Source: Simiduia curdlanivorans (GTDB lineage Bacteria > Pseudomonadota > Gammaproteobacteria > Pseudomonadales > Cellvibrionaceae). From it: a stretch of 64,000 nt of DNA. The notes under the pieces were generated by a model. The model ran no database searches. It worked only from the letters and a program-made list of their open reading frames with translations, and was not told where the DNA came from. The stretch covers positions 1,288,478 to 1,352,477 of the forward strand of contig NZ_JAUFQG010000006.1 of assembly GCF_030409605.1 (NCBI RefSeq), given 5' to 3'. Positions within the stretch are counted from its first letter, which is position 1, and every line of letters begins with the position of its first letter. Of the stretch, positions 1 to 9,220 are shown in pieces. A program made the position numbers and the translations under genes.

Positions 1-135
1 CGAGCTCCTGTGACTTTTCTTTTTGAGGGAAGCATCCCATCCAAGTGGCGCCTTGCCGCTCGGTTAGTCACAGTATTGCTGGTTTACATTTTTTCAAAAG
101 CCTATATCGGCGAGGAGGTGTTGAGCAGAGACTAA
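1..135 (+). CDS. 3' end of an unidentified CDS
   Basis: Frame 1 is open from the first base to a TAA at 133-135 and gives 44 residues. They include a hydrophobic stretch (LAARLVTVLLVYIF) followed by a short polar tail ending in LSRD. The look is that of the C-terminal end of a membrane or membrane-anchored protein whose start lies left of the window. No family is recognised. The reading is supported only by the open frame and plausible composition. Confidence 0.45.
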   Translation, partial: RAPVTFLFEGSIPSKWRLAARLVTVLLVYIFSKAYIGEEVLSRD

Positions 136-643
136 CCACAAGCTTGCGACTAACTGTCGGCTAGTGCATCCATTCAACGCAGCCAAATCAGTCGCCTGCT
201 GCGACAACCTGTCGACAAGCAGCGGCCAACCGTTCATCGCAAGTAAAACGGCAGCAAAGAAAAATCAGACATAAAAATCCATACCGCAATCGACACGCCA
301 AATGACGTTTCAATTTATCTTTGGCGAAAACTTTTTATAACTTTACTCCCAATCTGTTCGCGTGTTTACCAAATGCGGTGATGACTCATCCTCACGCTAA
401 ACGCTAGCCTTGCTAAACGTTGCAGCGCGAACCAGTGCCTAAACCGCCACATAGTCCTGTGCTCCCTGTGATAGCGGTCATTAACAGACCCGAAAGGTTA
501 AGCTAATATTCTTATCAGCTAGCGTTCACATCCGTTCAACCCGCAGAGGTGCGGCAGCACAAGCCCAGCACTTGTCGTTTTTTGCTCATTGCTTGCGGCT
601 TGCGGCTTGCGGCAAGAGCATAACCCCAAATAAGCGAGACCTA
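136..643. other. Intergenic region with short heptamer repeat
   Basis: No convincing gene lies here. The only structure seen is three tandem copies of gcttgcg at 591-611, followed by gcaag. A longer upstream start for the next gene (ATG 572) would translate through this repeat, which argues against that start. Confidence 0.5.
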
Positions 644-1081
644 ATGAGCCACCAACACATCGAAATAGAACTGCAGTTTCACTGCACACCTGAAGCCTTA
701 TTTCAGCAGCTTAGCGATCACGTACAGTTCGGCAAGATCGTCGGCGCTAATATTCAGCGGATCGTTGATAGCAAATCAACCAATCGCAATGGCTTAGGCG
801 CGGTGCGCAGAATCACCATCGCGCCAGGTCTCTCATTTGACGAGACGATAACCCGCTTTGATGCGCCGGATTTGATGGAGTATCGAATCACCCGCGGCAG
901 CCCAGTCAAGGAACACTGGGGGCGGCTTGCATTCAAACCCCATGCTCACGGCTGCGTACTTTTTTACACCATCGACTTTAGTGCCAAGCTCCCCGGCACA
1001 GGCTGGCTGCTCAAGCCGCTCATCGAAGGCCCGATCCGGCGCGGTCTGACGCGGTTACAAGCGACGCTCCAAGGCAAGTAA
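644..1081 (+). CDS. SRPBCC (START-like) family protein
   Basis: A 145-aa protein with no signal peptide or membrane segment. The pattern fits the SRPBCC / polyketide-cyclase-like helix-grip fold: an N-terminal strand (IEIELQFHCTPEALFQQLSDH), a central region with ITIAPGLSFDE, and a C-terminal amphipathic helix (LIEGPIRRGLTRLQATL). Such proteins bind small hydrophobic ligands; the ligand cannot be told from sequence. I chose ATG 644 rather than ATG 572 because the extra N-terminus is encoded across a heptamer repeat and looks unlike the family. Confidence 0.7.
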   Translation: MSHQHIEIELQFHCTPEALFQQLSDHVQFGKIVGANIQRIVDSKSTNRNGLGAVRRITIAPGLSFDETITRFDAPDLMEYRITRGSPVKEHWGRLAFKPHAHGCVLFYTIDFSAKLPGTGWLLKPLIEGPIRRGLTRLQATLQGK

Positions 1082-1246
1082 ACGCCGCTGCCGTTACGTC
1101 TTTTAGCTGCCACTTCGTCCTAGGTAACTTAGGTGGCCGATACAACTGAGGCCAAGCACACACCTAGGCCAGATTTTGCGCCTAACCCCTAAAGTAGGGG
1201 TTTACACGGTAAAACCATAAGACATAACCCGAACAAAGGACTTCCC

Positions 1247-3310
1247 ATGACTGTTTCGACATTCAAACCACTACGCTCAGTTGCTCTGGTAGCGTGCGCG
1301 ACAGCCGCCCTATTAGCCGGCTGCAGCAGCGACAAAGAAGCAACACCAGAAGCTAAAAAGGCACCAGCATTGGTAGCCGGTATCGACCTTGGCAATATGG
1401 AGCCAAGTACGCGCGCGCAAGACGACTTTTACCGTCATGTGAATGGCCAATGGTTAGCCAAAACCGCTATTCCAGCGGATAAATCCAATTACGGCTCCTT
1501 CACCAAGCTAGCCGATGATGCCGAAGTGCAGCTGCGCGCCATTATCGAGTCGGCTGCAGCAAGCGCTGCCAAGGAAGGGACTGAGCAACAAAAAGTCGGC
1601 GACTTTTTTAAAAGCTATATGAACACCGAAAAACTGGAACAACTGGGTGCCAGCCCGATTGCGGCGAGCCTTGCGGAAATTGATGCGCTGGCGTCGAAAG
1701 ACGCGCTGCTGACCTGGTTTGGCAAGGTTGCCCGCGTTGGCGTCAACACACCGGTTGCAGTCTTTATCAATCAGGATAAGCGCGATGCGACGCAATACGC
1801 TGTTTACACTTATCAAAGCGGTATCGGTTTACCCGATCGCGATTATTACTTTAAAGAAGATGAGAAGAGCCAGGCCATTCGCGCCGCCTACAAAAAGCAT
1901 ATTCTCGCCAGTTTTGCACTGGCCAATGTCGCGGCCAACGCCGACTCAGTCTACGCCATCGAAGAGGCACTGGCGCAGGGCCACTGGCAGCGAGTCGATA
2001 ACCGCGACCCGGTGAAAACCTACAATAAAATGCCCTTAGCTGAGCTCAGCAACCTCAGCGCCGGCGTTAATTGGGGCAACTGGGCGCAGGCGCTCGGGAT
2101 CGACGGCCAAGCAAATATCATCGTCTACCAGCCGTCCTACTTAACCGTTTTTGGCGACACACTGGCCACTAAATCCCTAGAAGATTGGAAGGCCTATGCC
2201 AAGTGGCAGGTGATCTCCGGCGCTTCAACACTGCTCAGTAAAGCCTTCGACGACGAACATTTTACCTTCTACAGCAAAACCTTGCGCGGTGTTGAAGAGC
2301 AACAGGAGCGCTGGAAACGCGCGGTGCAGTTCACCGATGACGTGATCGGTGAGGCCGTGGGCAAAATCTACGTTGAGCAACATTTCCCGCCCGAAGCCAA
2401 GGCGCGCATGGATCAATTGGTCAACAACCTACTGCTAGCGTTTGGCGAAGGCATTAACGATTTAGAGTGGATGACCGAGGAAACCAAGGTCGCCGCGCGC
2501 GAAAAACTCTCGAAGTTTACCTACAAAATTGGCTACCCAGACAAATGGCGAGACTACGCGTCTCTAGTCATTAAGGCCGATGACTTATTTGGCAACGCGA
2601 TGCGGGCCGCGGCATTCGAGTACGCGCGAAACCTCAGCAAGCTAGGCGCGCCGGTGGACAAAACCGAATGGTTTATGACGCCGCAAACCGTGAATGCCTA
2701 CTACAACCCGGTAGCCAACGAAATTGTTTTCCCGGCCGCCATATTGCAACCACCCTTCTTCAACTTAGCTGCCGACGACGCCGTTAACTACGGTGGTATA
2801 GGCGCGGTGATTGGCCATGAAATCGGCCACGGCTTCGACGATTCAGGCTCGCAGTACGATGGCGACGGCAACCTCAGGAACTGGTGGACCGACAGCGACA
2901 GAACCGAATTCGAAAAGCGTACCACCGCCTTGGTCGAGCAATACAATGCCTTCGAGCCACTGCCGGGCGAATTTGTAAACGGTAAATTCACCTTGGGCGA
3001 AAACATTGGCGACCTCGGCGGCCTAACCATCGCGCACAAGGCTTACTTGCTGTCACTGCAGGGCAAAAGCGCACCGGTGATCGATGAACTCACCGGCGAG
3101 CAACGCTTCTTCATGGGCTGGGCGCAAGTGTGGGCGCGCAAATACCGCGATGAAGAGCTCTCTCAACGTCTGGTCACCGATCCTCACTCGCCGAGCGAGT
3201 TCCGCACCAACGGTATTGTGCGCAATATGCCTGCTTTCTACGACGCCTTTGGTGTGAAAGAGGGCGACGCACTCTTTCTAGCGCCTGAAGCCCGGGTCAA
3301 GATTTGGTAG
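1247..3310 (+). CDS. M13 family zinc metallopeptidase, lipoprotein (PepO/neprilysin type)
   Basis: 687 aa. The N-terminus is a lipoprotein signal with lipobox LAGC, so the enzyme is probably anchored to the outer membrane or periplasmic face. The zinc site is complete: HEIGH at about residues 524-528 and ENIGD at 585-589, giving the third ligand. The Asn-Ala-Tyr-Tyr motif (NAYYNP) typical of M13 substrate binding is also present. The protein ends in VKIW, in place of the CxxW end of eukaryotic members. Family members cleave short peptides, so a role in periplasmic peptide turnover is likely. It stands alone, followed by a terminator. Confidence 0.93.
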   Translation: MTVSTFKPLRSVALVACATAALLAGCSSDKEATPEAKKAPALVAGIDLGNMEPSTRAQDDFYRHVNGQWLAKTAIPADKSNYGSFTKLADDAEVQLRAIIESAAASAAKEGTEQQKVGDFFKSYMNTEKLEQLGASPIAASLAEIDALASKDALLTWFGKVARVGVNTPVAVFINQDKRDATQYAVYTYQSGIGLPDRDYYFKEDEKSQAIRAAYKKHILASFALANVAANADSVYAIEEALAQGHWQRVDNRDPVKTYNKMPLAELSNLSAGVNWGNWAQALGIDGQANIIVYQPSYLTVFGDTLATKSLEDWKAYAKWQVISGASTLLSKAFDDEHFTFYSKTLRGVEEQQERWKRAVQFTDDVIGEAVGKIYVEQHFPPEAKARMDQLVNNLLLAFGEGINDLEWMTEETKVAAREKLSKFTYKIGYPDKWRDYASLVIKADDLFGNAMRAAAFEYARNLSKLGAPVDKTEWFMTPQTVNAYYNPVANEIVFPAAILQPPFFNLAADDAVNYGGIGAVIGHEIGHGFDDSGSQYDGDGNLRNWWTDSDRTEFEKRTTALVEQYNAFEPLPGEFVNGKFTLGENIGDLGGLTIAHKAYLLSLQGKSAPVIDELTGEQRFFMGWAQVWARKYRDEELSQRLVTDPHSPSEFRTNGIVRNMPAFYDAFGVKEGDALFLAPEARVKIW

Positions 3311-3332
3311 GCGTCTATATCTGTTGTATCGA

Positions 3333-3355
3333 GGGGAAGCTTGCTTCCCCTTTTT
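3333..3355 (+). terminator. Rho-independent terminator after the M13 peptidase
   Basis: An 8-bp perfect stem (ggggaagc / gcttcccc) with a 2-nt gap is followed by TTTTT, 22 bp after the stop codon. Confidence 0.85.
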
Positions 3356-3427
3356 CCTGCGCCCTACATAATGAGTACTCTTTCGAGGTATACTCGTCCC
3401 ACTGTCCGTTTCAGCCAAGAGTGCCGC

Positions 3428-4090
3428 ATGACTAGCCCTGCCCCTAATTCGCCAACCTCGCTCAAAGCGTATTCTTTTGCTGAGGAGCTGGCTAACAGCA
3501 TCAGCCACGGGCTGGGCGCCCTGCTCAGTATCATTGGCTTAACCCTCATGGTGATCGTTTCGGTAGCGGCCGACGACGGCTGGAAACTCACCAGCGCCAT
3601 TGTCTACGGCTCGAGTCTGGTCTTCCTTTTTTTAGCGTCAACCTTGTATCACAGCGTCCCCAACCCCAAGGTTAAGGGCGTATTAAGAGTGGTAGATCAC
3701 TGCGCTATCTATATGTTGATTGCCGGCACCTATACGCCGTTTATGCTCATTAATTTGCGCGGTGCTTGGGGTTGGACCATCTTTGCGGTGATATGGAGTC
3801 TGGCGCTATTTGGCATTTTCTTTAAGCTTTTCTTTCGCCACCGCTTTCCTAAAATATCGCTATTTACCTATATTATGATGGGCTGGCTGGTTATCGTTGC
3901 CACCTCGGAAATGTTGGCTAAAGTGCCTTCTGGCGCACTCTGGTTGCTGCTCGCGGGCGGCCTCGTTTACACCATCGGGGCCATTTTTTATAAGTGGGAG
4001 CGCATTCCCTACAACCACGCCATCTGGCACCTATTTGTATTAGGTGGCAGCACATGCCATTTCTTAGCGGTTTACCTTTACGTTATTTAG
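3428..4090 (+). CDS. Hemolysin III / YqfA family membrane protein
   Basis: 220 aa with seven hydrophobic segments. It carries the hallmarks of the HlyIII/PAQR-like family: the N-terminal EELANSISHGLGALLSIIG, the second-segment SSLVFLFLASTLYHS, the VDHCAIYMLIAGTYTPFML block, and the C-terminal HAIWHLFVLGGSTCHFLAVY. The conserved His and Asp residues that form the presumed metal site are all present. ATG 3428 gives the family-typical start; the longer frame from 3341 overlaps the upstream terminator. Function in bacteria is poorly defined and true haemolysis should not be assumed. Confidence 0.9.
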   Translation: MTSPAPNSPTSLKAYSFAEELANSISHGLGALLSIIGLTLMVIVSVAADDGWKLTSAIVYGSSLVFLFLASTLYHSVPNPKVKGVLRVVDHCAIYMLIAGTYTPFMLINLRGAWGWTIFAVIWSLALFGIFFKLFFRHRFPKISLFTYIMMGWLVIVATSEMLAKVPSGALWLLLAGGLVYTIGAIFYKWERIPYNHAIWHLFVLGGSTCHFLAVYLYVI

Positions 4091-4120
4091 TAAACCGTCA
4101 TATTGAAGAGACAGGACGTC

Positions 4121-5866
4121 GTGAATACGCCTATTGATAACACCGCAAGCTTCGCCGCCAAACAAGAGATGTTGCACCTCTTGGCGCGACAAAGTGGTCG
4201 CGTTCCGTTCGGAAAAATTCCCGCAATTTTGTTGATTGCAGCACTGGCATGGATGAGTGCGCCAAAGGCTATTGTCGCCGGCTGGGCCTGTGCCGCTCTC
4301 GCCGTGCTGATGCTGCGCTGGCTAATTCTCAGCAGGATAGACACTCACTTTTTAGATAGGCCCCAAACTGGCCTTAATCTTAGCGTGTGGCTCAGCTTAA
4401 TTAATGGCCTAGTCATGGCTTGCTCGCTGATGGTGTTTCCCTTTATCCCCGAAGTGGAGCGCGCGGTACACACGCTAATACTGATGGGTCTATGCACCGG
4501 CGCCATTGCCACAACAGCAGGTCACCTGCCTTTGTTTTTATCCTACGCTGCTCCCATTGCACTACCATTGGTGATTATATGGGGCAGCCTAGCAACGCCC
4601 AACCAAGCCGAGTGGATTGGCCCGGGCCTCGCCGTGCTTATCGCAATGTTCTTCGGCTTGATGATTTCGCTGGCGCGCGACACGTCGCGGCTCTATTTAC
4701 GCTCATTCCAAATTCGATCCGAGCAAAGTGAACTCAACAGCAAACTTCAGCAAGCGTTAAACCAAGCAGAAATGGCCAGCCACACAAAAACGCGATTTCT
4801 AGCCAGCGCCAGCCACGATTTGCGTCAACCTATTCACACCCTAAGTTTATTTTCGGCGGCGCTTATCCGGCGCGATATCGACACCAAAAGCAAACAGATA
4901 GCCAGCCATATGGACAACGCCATTCAAGCGCTGGCAGCGCAATTGGACACACTGCTCGACATTTCAAAACTCGAGGCTGGCGTTGTTGACGTCAACATCA
5001 AAACGATCGATATACACACCTTACTGAGCCGGCTTTTCGAAGAACACATACAGTCAGCGCGGCAGAAAAATCTACACCTCGGTATCAATGGTCTCGAGCA
5101 CCTGGATATTTCAACAGATCCCATCTTGCTCGAACGCATTATTCGCAACCTCTTGAGCAATGCCATTAAGTACACAGACAAAGGTGGCGTCGACCTCAAT
5201 TTTAGTATCGAAGACCGTCGCCCCTGCATTGAGGTTATCGATAGCGGGCAAGGGATACCGAGCGAAGAACAGGCTAAAATTTTTGAAGAGTTTTACCAGC
5301 TTAACAACCCGGAGCGAAATAGAAGCAAAGGTTTGGGCCTTGGCCTCGCTATCGTCAAACGCCTCACAAAACTCATCGATATAGACATAGACCTGCGCTC
5401 ATCGCCGGGTAAGGGCACGCGTATTCGGCTACTACTACCCAGCAGCTCACTGCAATCAGTTACGCATGCGCCGCGCGAAGAGTTACCACAACTAGCTTGG
5501 CAAAATATCAAAGTACTCGTAGTAGACGATGAAGCTGATGCATTGCAAGCCATGAGTACTTTACTGCAAGAATTATCCTGCCAAGTATCCTGTGCTCATT
5601 CAACCCAGTCAGCGTTAAAAGCTGCCCGCGTTACACCGCCCGATGTCTTGTTGGCGGATGTAGACTTAAACAGCCATGAACCCGACTTAAATTTAATCGA
5701 TGTCTTTCACACCCAACATCCCTCGCTACCGATCATTTTAGTGGGCGGACAAGCGGATACCCAACCCACCTTGGGTGCTGAAGCTACACCGTTAATCCAG
5801 TTACAAAAGCCAGTCACCCTAGAAACCCTCACCCAAGCTATCCGGCAGTCTTTAGCTAAGGTATAA
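4121..5866 (+). CDS. Hybrid sensor histidine kinase with C-terminal receiver
   Basis: About 581 aa from GTG 4121, which has AGGA at 4113-4116; a TTG at 4103 is the alternative. The N-terminal 190 residues hold several membrane segments without a recognised sensor domain. A HisKA box follows (SASHDLRQPIHTLSLF, phospho-His near residue 232), then the HATPase region (NLLSNAIKYT, GLGLGLAIVKRL), and a C-terminal receiver (VLVVDDEADA, LLADVDLN, LQKPV). The DLRQPI variant is common in kinases that work with LuxR-type regulators, but no such partner is adjacent. It follows the HlyIII gene by only 30 bp, so the two may be co-transcribed. Confidence 0.88.
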   Translation: MNTPIDNTASFAAKQEMLHLLARQSGRVPFGKIPAILLIAALAWMSAPKAIVAGWACAALAVLMLRWLILSRIDTHFLDRPQTGLNLSVWLSLINGLVMACSLMVFPFIPEVERAVHTLILMGLCTGAIATTAGHLPLFLSYAAPIALPLVIIWGSLATPNQAEWIGPGLAVLIAMFFGLMISLARDTSRLYLRSFQIRSEQSELNSKLQQALNQAEMASHTKTRFLASASHDLRQPIHTLSLFSAALIRRDIDTKSKQIASHMDNAIQALAAQLDTLLDISKLEAGVVDVNIKTIDIHTLLSRLFEEHIQSARQKNLHLGINGLEHLDISTDPILLERIIRNLLSNAIKYTDKGGVDLNFSIEDRRPCIEVIDSGQGIPSEEQAKIFEEFYQLNNPERNRSKGLGLGLAIVKRLTKLIDIDIDLRSSPGKGTRIRLLLPSSSLQSVTHAPREELPQLAWQNIKVLVVDDEADALQAMSTLLQELSCQVSCAHSTQSALKAARVTPPDVLLADVDLNSHEPDLNLIDVFHTQHPSLPIILVGGQADTQPTLGAEATPLIQLQKPVTLETLTQAIRQSLAKV

Positions 5867-6147
5867 AAGCCGGTAAGCAAACAGCCATGGCCCAAAATCA
5901 AACAAATTTGGGCATAAGGGCGCACCACGGCAAGCCTAATGCGATGAAATTCTGAGGGATTAGGCAGCTTTTTCGTTTAGTATCCAAATTAACCCTATGC
6001 TTTACTTAATACTCAGGTTAAAGATACCCAGACTATAACCATTGAGCTATTACTAGACATCACCGTTAAGGTGTAGGGTCATGTGGAGTCAATATAAGCC
6101 CATCAAAGCTCTACACCTCCGCTGGCAAGCGATAAAGGATATATTCA

Positions 6148-6894
6148 ATGACAAATTTCATTCCCTGGTTGGTCGCCGCTCTGGCCTGTACGGCGCTTCC
6201 CGCCGCGGCCGCGGATAGCTCGGCATTAGCCGAGCAGTTAAAAGCACGCTATCAAGCGTCCAGTGTAAGGCTCAGCAGCAATAGCCAAGCTCAACCCGAA
6301 GGGCTTTTTAGCATTGACGGCGCTCAACAACCGAGCCCGACAAGCCAAAGTTTTATCGCCGGCGCCAGTAGCAAAAGAGATCCAGCCCTCGCTATCGCCC
6401 TGCAATTTTTATCTGAAAATTCGGATTTACTGTCAGCATCAGCCGAAGATTTTCTATTAAAGAAACGCAGCGAGGATCAATTTGGTGTGCAGCACTTTCG
6501 TTTTCTGCGCACCCTTGCAGGCATACCCGTTGCTGACATGGAAGTTATCGTGCACGTAAACACGAACAATAGCCTTAGTGGTGTTAACGGCAACATTGTC
6601 AGGCCAAGTCAACAGCTTATCGACCATGTGACTCAAACAAATATCGATGGATTAATCGATAAAGTACAAGCCCTCACCACTGTTGCCGGGTTACGCGCAG
6701 AACAGCCGCAGAAGCTACGGCTATTAAATGCTGAGTTGTTACTGTTCAGCAATACCCCGCACATCCGCTGGCATCTCGATATAAATTCCAAGGCACAACT
6801 AGGCCGCTACAGCTATTGGCTCGACGCAGAAACGGGCGAGCTCATTGACGTAAAAAACACCCTGCGCCACCCCATTCCATTGACTAACTATTAA
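6148..6894 (+). CDS. Free-standing M4-type propeptide (FTP/PepSY-like) secreted protein
   Basis: 248 aa with a clear Sec signal peptide (FIPWLVAALACTALPAAAA). The body resembles the fungalysin/thermolysin propeptide plus PepSY-like region found N-terminal to M4 proteases: FRFLRTLAGIPVADMEVIVHV, then GVNGNIV, and a C-terminal IRWHLDINSK...YSYWLDAETGELI. No catalytic domain follows; the frame stops and the M4 enzyme starts 21 bp later as a separate gene with its own signal peptide. It probably acts in trans as foldase and inhibitor of that enzyme. This is inference from order and homology pattern. Confidence 0.8.
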   Translation: MTNFIPWLVAALACTALPAAAADSSALAEQLKARYQASSVRLSSNSQAQPEGLFSIDGAQQPSPTSQSFIAGASSKRDPALAIALQFLSENSDLLSASAEDFLLKKRSEDQFGVQHFRFLRTLAGIPVADMEVIVHVNTNNSLSGVNGNIVRPSQQLIDHVTQTNIDGLIDKVQALTTVAGLRAEQPQKLRLLNAELLLFSNTPHIRWHLDINSKAQLGRYSYWLDAETGELIDVKNTLRHPIPLTNY

Positions 6895-6915
6895 TTAACA
6901 AAAGGCATTGTCACT

Positions 6916-8556
6916 ATGAAATGGTTACCTACTCTAGCCTTTGGACTCCTAAGCTGTAACCTTATTGCGACGGCGCACGCAGCCACGCTCGCAAAAGGCC
7001 AAATAGCACATTACAGTTTTCAGACGGTCGCAGGAAAAAGTTATGAAATTGGCTACAGCACAAATAGCACCTGCTCAAATTCACTGAGCAAGAGTTGCTG
7101 CGCGCTGCTCATTAACAACAGCGCAAGCCAGCCTAGCGGGAACAGTTTCGACCATGTGGTGGCCGCTGCTGACAACAGCGTCGCCAGCTTAGTCATTGAT
7201 CGGACCAGTAACGGCACCGTTAGCGCGGCCGTGTATGCCATCGAGGCCTGTAACTACAACCCGCCCAGTATTTTAAGTGAAGCCAACACTGTCGACACCT
7301 TAAAGTTCGGTACCGCAACCGGCCAGTTAGGTAATGACTACGCCAATGTACCCACCACGCAGGTCAACCCCGCCGACGGTTTTATGCTCAGAGACATTAG
7401 CCGGCGTACCAGCATGGCCGGCGTTAATGGCAACCCCAATACCGGCGCCATGTCCGGCACTGGAGAAATAAGCGCCCGTCGAATTTTCGGCTATTGGTTG
7501 AACAGAGATTACTTTTTAGCAGATAACGCCAAAGACAGCGACAACCACTTTGATTCATCGCAACAAGGTGAATTGGCCGACGCCTTAATGAATTCCGGCA
7601 AGGTGTACGACTACTGGCGCGATGTCCTAGGCTTCAACAGCTACGATCAAAACGGCGCCGCCATGCATGCACAAACCAATGCGCCCTACCCACCCGTAGC
7701 GCAACCTTTTTGCGGTAGAATCTATCCGGCCGATTCACTCTACAACGCCTTCTGGGATGGCAGTGAAATCGTCTTTACGCCGCGCGATTTTACCGACATA
7801 GGTGGCAATTATTACCCTCACAGTTTAGCAGCTGCCCTAGACGTAACCGCGCACGAATGGGGCCATGCCATTTCTGATCGCGCGGTCAATCTCGTGTACC
7901 AACGGGAATCCGGTGCCCTCAATGAAGCTTACTCAGATTGGATGGGTGTTGCCGTTGAGTTTGCCAACGGCGAGGACAACTGGACCCTCGGTGAGGGCGT
8001 CGAGACGATCCGCGATCTCGCTAACCCGCGCGCATTCAATCAACCCGATACCTACAAAGGCACCTACTGGAAAGCAACCGATACCATTGCTTGCCCAACA
8101 CCGGATGTCTGCTTTAACGATTATTGCGGCGTACACACCAACAGTGGCGTACCGAACAAAATGTTTTATTTGCTCGCCAACGGCGGCACCCACAATAACG
8201 TAACGGTAACGGGTATTGGTGTCGATACAGCGATCAAAATTGCCACCGATGCACTGCACAATTACTGGACGGCGAACGAGGATTTCATAGGCGCGCGCGC
8301 TGGTATGGAGGCGGCAGCGGCCAATTATGGCGCTGATGCGGCGGCCCAAGTGGCGCTCGCCTGGCAAGCAGTCGGCGTGATCAAAAAAGAGGAAGATGAT
8401 TCCAAGTTATCCCGCTTTGGCTCTACCGGCGGTGGTGGCGGTTGCGCGGCGGGTAGCGGCTCACCCTTCGACCCAACGCTTTGGCTATTGGCGTTAATTG
8501 CCGGCCTCGGCCTTGTAAAGAAACGTGTCGCACTTGCCAGAAAGCGCGCCGCCTAA
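6916..8556 (+). CDS. Secreted M4 (thermolysin-like) metalloprotease with C-terminal sorting tail
   Basis: 546 aa. It has a signal peptide (LAFGLLSCNLIATAHA), an N-terminal beta-rich domain to about residue 110, and an M4 catalytic domain. Zinc residues are HEWGH (313-317) and the Glu of GALNEAYSD (E337); VHTNSGVPNKMFYL is the conserved C-lobe motif. The usual HELTH reads HEWGH here. No propeptide is fused; it is encoded by the preceding gene. The C-terminus (from about 505) is a tripartite sorting-type signal: a Gly run then Cys (GGGGGC, C510), SPFDPTLWLLALIAGLGL, and a basic end (KKR...RKR). This resembles the JDVT-CTERM class of C-terminal tags. The next gene overlaps by 32 bp. Confidence 0.92.
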   Translation: MKWLPTLAFGLLSCNLIATAHAATLAKGQIAHYSFQTVAGKSYEIGYSTNSTCSNSLSKSCCALLINNSASQPSGNSFDHVVAAADNSVASLVIDRTSNGTVSAAVYAIEACNYNPPSILSEANTVDTLKFGTATGQLGNDYANVPTTQVNPADGFMLRDISRRTSMAGVNGNPNTGAMSGTGEISARRIFGYWLNRDYFLADNAKDSDNHFDSSQQGELADALMNSGKVYDYWRDVLGFNSYDQNGAAMHAQTNAPYPPVAQPFCGRIYPADSLYNAFWDGSEIVFTPRDFTDIGGNYYPHSLAAALDVTAHEWGHAISDRAVNLVYQRESGALNEAYSDWMGVAVEFANGEDNWTLGEGVETIRDLANPRAFNQPDTYKGTYWKATDTIACPTPDVCFNDYCGVHTNSGVPNKMFYLLANGGTHNNVTVTGIGVDTAIKIATDALHNYWTANEDFIGARAGMEAAAANYGADAAAQVALAWQAVGVIKKEEDDSKLSRFGSTGGGGGCAAGSGSPFDPTLWLLALIAGLGLVKKRVALARKRAA

Positions 8557-8986
8557 AGCCAATCACTGGTGGCAAGACCGCCAGTGGTTAATCGCCCTAT
8601 GCGCTGGTCTTTTGCTTAGTGCCAGCGCCGGTTTTGTGTTGCGCGCAAGCATCTTATCACCCGCCTCTTTACTCGCCTTTTTCTTACTCGCGCTTATTTA
8701 CCCACTATTAGAAGAAATCGTCTTTCGCGGCCAAATTCAGCCAATCATTCTGCGTCACTGGCCTGTAAAATTTAGCGCCATCAGCGCCGCCAACCTCATC
8801 ACCAGCGCAATATTTGTGCTCCTACACATCGCCAGCCGCGGCGTCTCCACACTAACCTTGGCCGTGTTTTTTCCGTCGCTACTTTTTGGTTACTTTCGCG
8901 AACGGCACGGGCATATTAAAAGTGCTGTAGCTTTGCACGCGGGGTTTAATTGGGTGTTTTTCTTGACGCTTTCGGTTTTTAACTAA
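8525..8986 (+). CDS. CPBP-family glutamic intramembrane protease, probable sortase-like partner (MrtJ-like)
   Basis: 153 aa from a GTG inside the end of the protease gene. It has about four membrane segments and all CPBP/ABI motifs: LLEEIVFRGQ (E63, E64, R68), LLHIASR (H101), and ALHAGFNW (H138, N142). Related small CPBP proteins are known to process tripartite C-terminal signals (myxosortase and relatives). The 32-bp overlap with a substrate that carries such a tail makes a dedicated processing role likely. The alternative is a general CPBP protease or bacteriocin-immunity-like protein. The assignment to the JDVT class comes from memory of motif and context, not from an HMM score. Confidence 0.8.
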   Translation: MSHLPESAPPKANHWWQDRQWLIALCAGLLLSASAGFVLRASILSPASLLAFFLLALIYPLLEEIVFRGQIQPIILRHWPVKFSAISAANLITSAIFVLLHIASRGVSTLTLAVFFPSLLFGYFRERHGHIKSAVALHAGFNWVFFLTLSVFN

Positions 8987-9094
8987 GCGAGGATGAGATT
9001 GTTTGGCTGGGTGCGACATAAGCTCGGAGTTTATTCGTTCGACGTGCCATAAAATTTTGCGTGCTTATAAAATTTATAATGTCTGGCTATCCAG

Positions 9095-9164
9095 CGCCAG
9101 AAGAGGCGCGCTGCCCTTGTAACAATCAAGGACAGCGCGATACAAGAACTCACCTCTTCTGGCG
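9095..9164. repeat. Large imperfect inverted repeat between convergent genes
   Basis: A perfect 12-bp outer arm (9095-9106 cgccagaagagg / 9153-9164) encloses a second arm (9107-9119 with 9127-9139, one mismatch) around a short loop. It can fold into a long hairpin on either strand. It lies between two convergent genes, so it may act as a bidirectional terminator, or be a REP/MITE-type element. No T tract is adjacent. Confidence 0.6.
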
Positions 9165-9220
9165 TCTGCAAGGCGTAATTTTTTATGCATTATAAAAAAG
9201 ATGCAACTCAACTTTGGACA

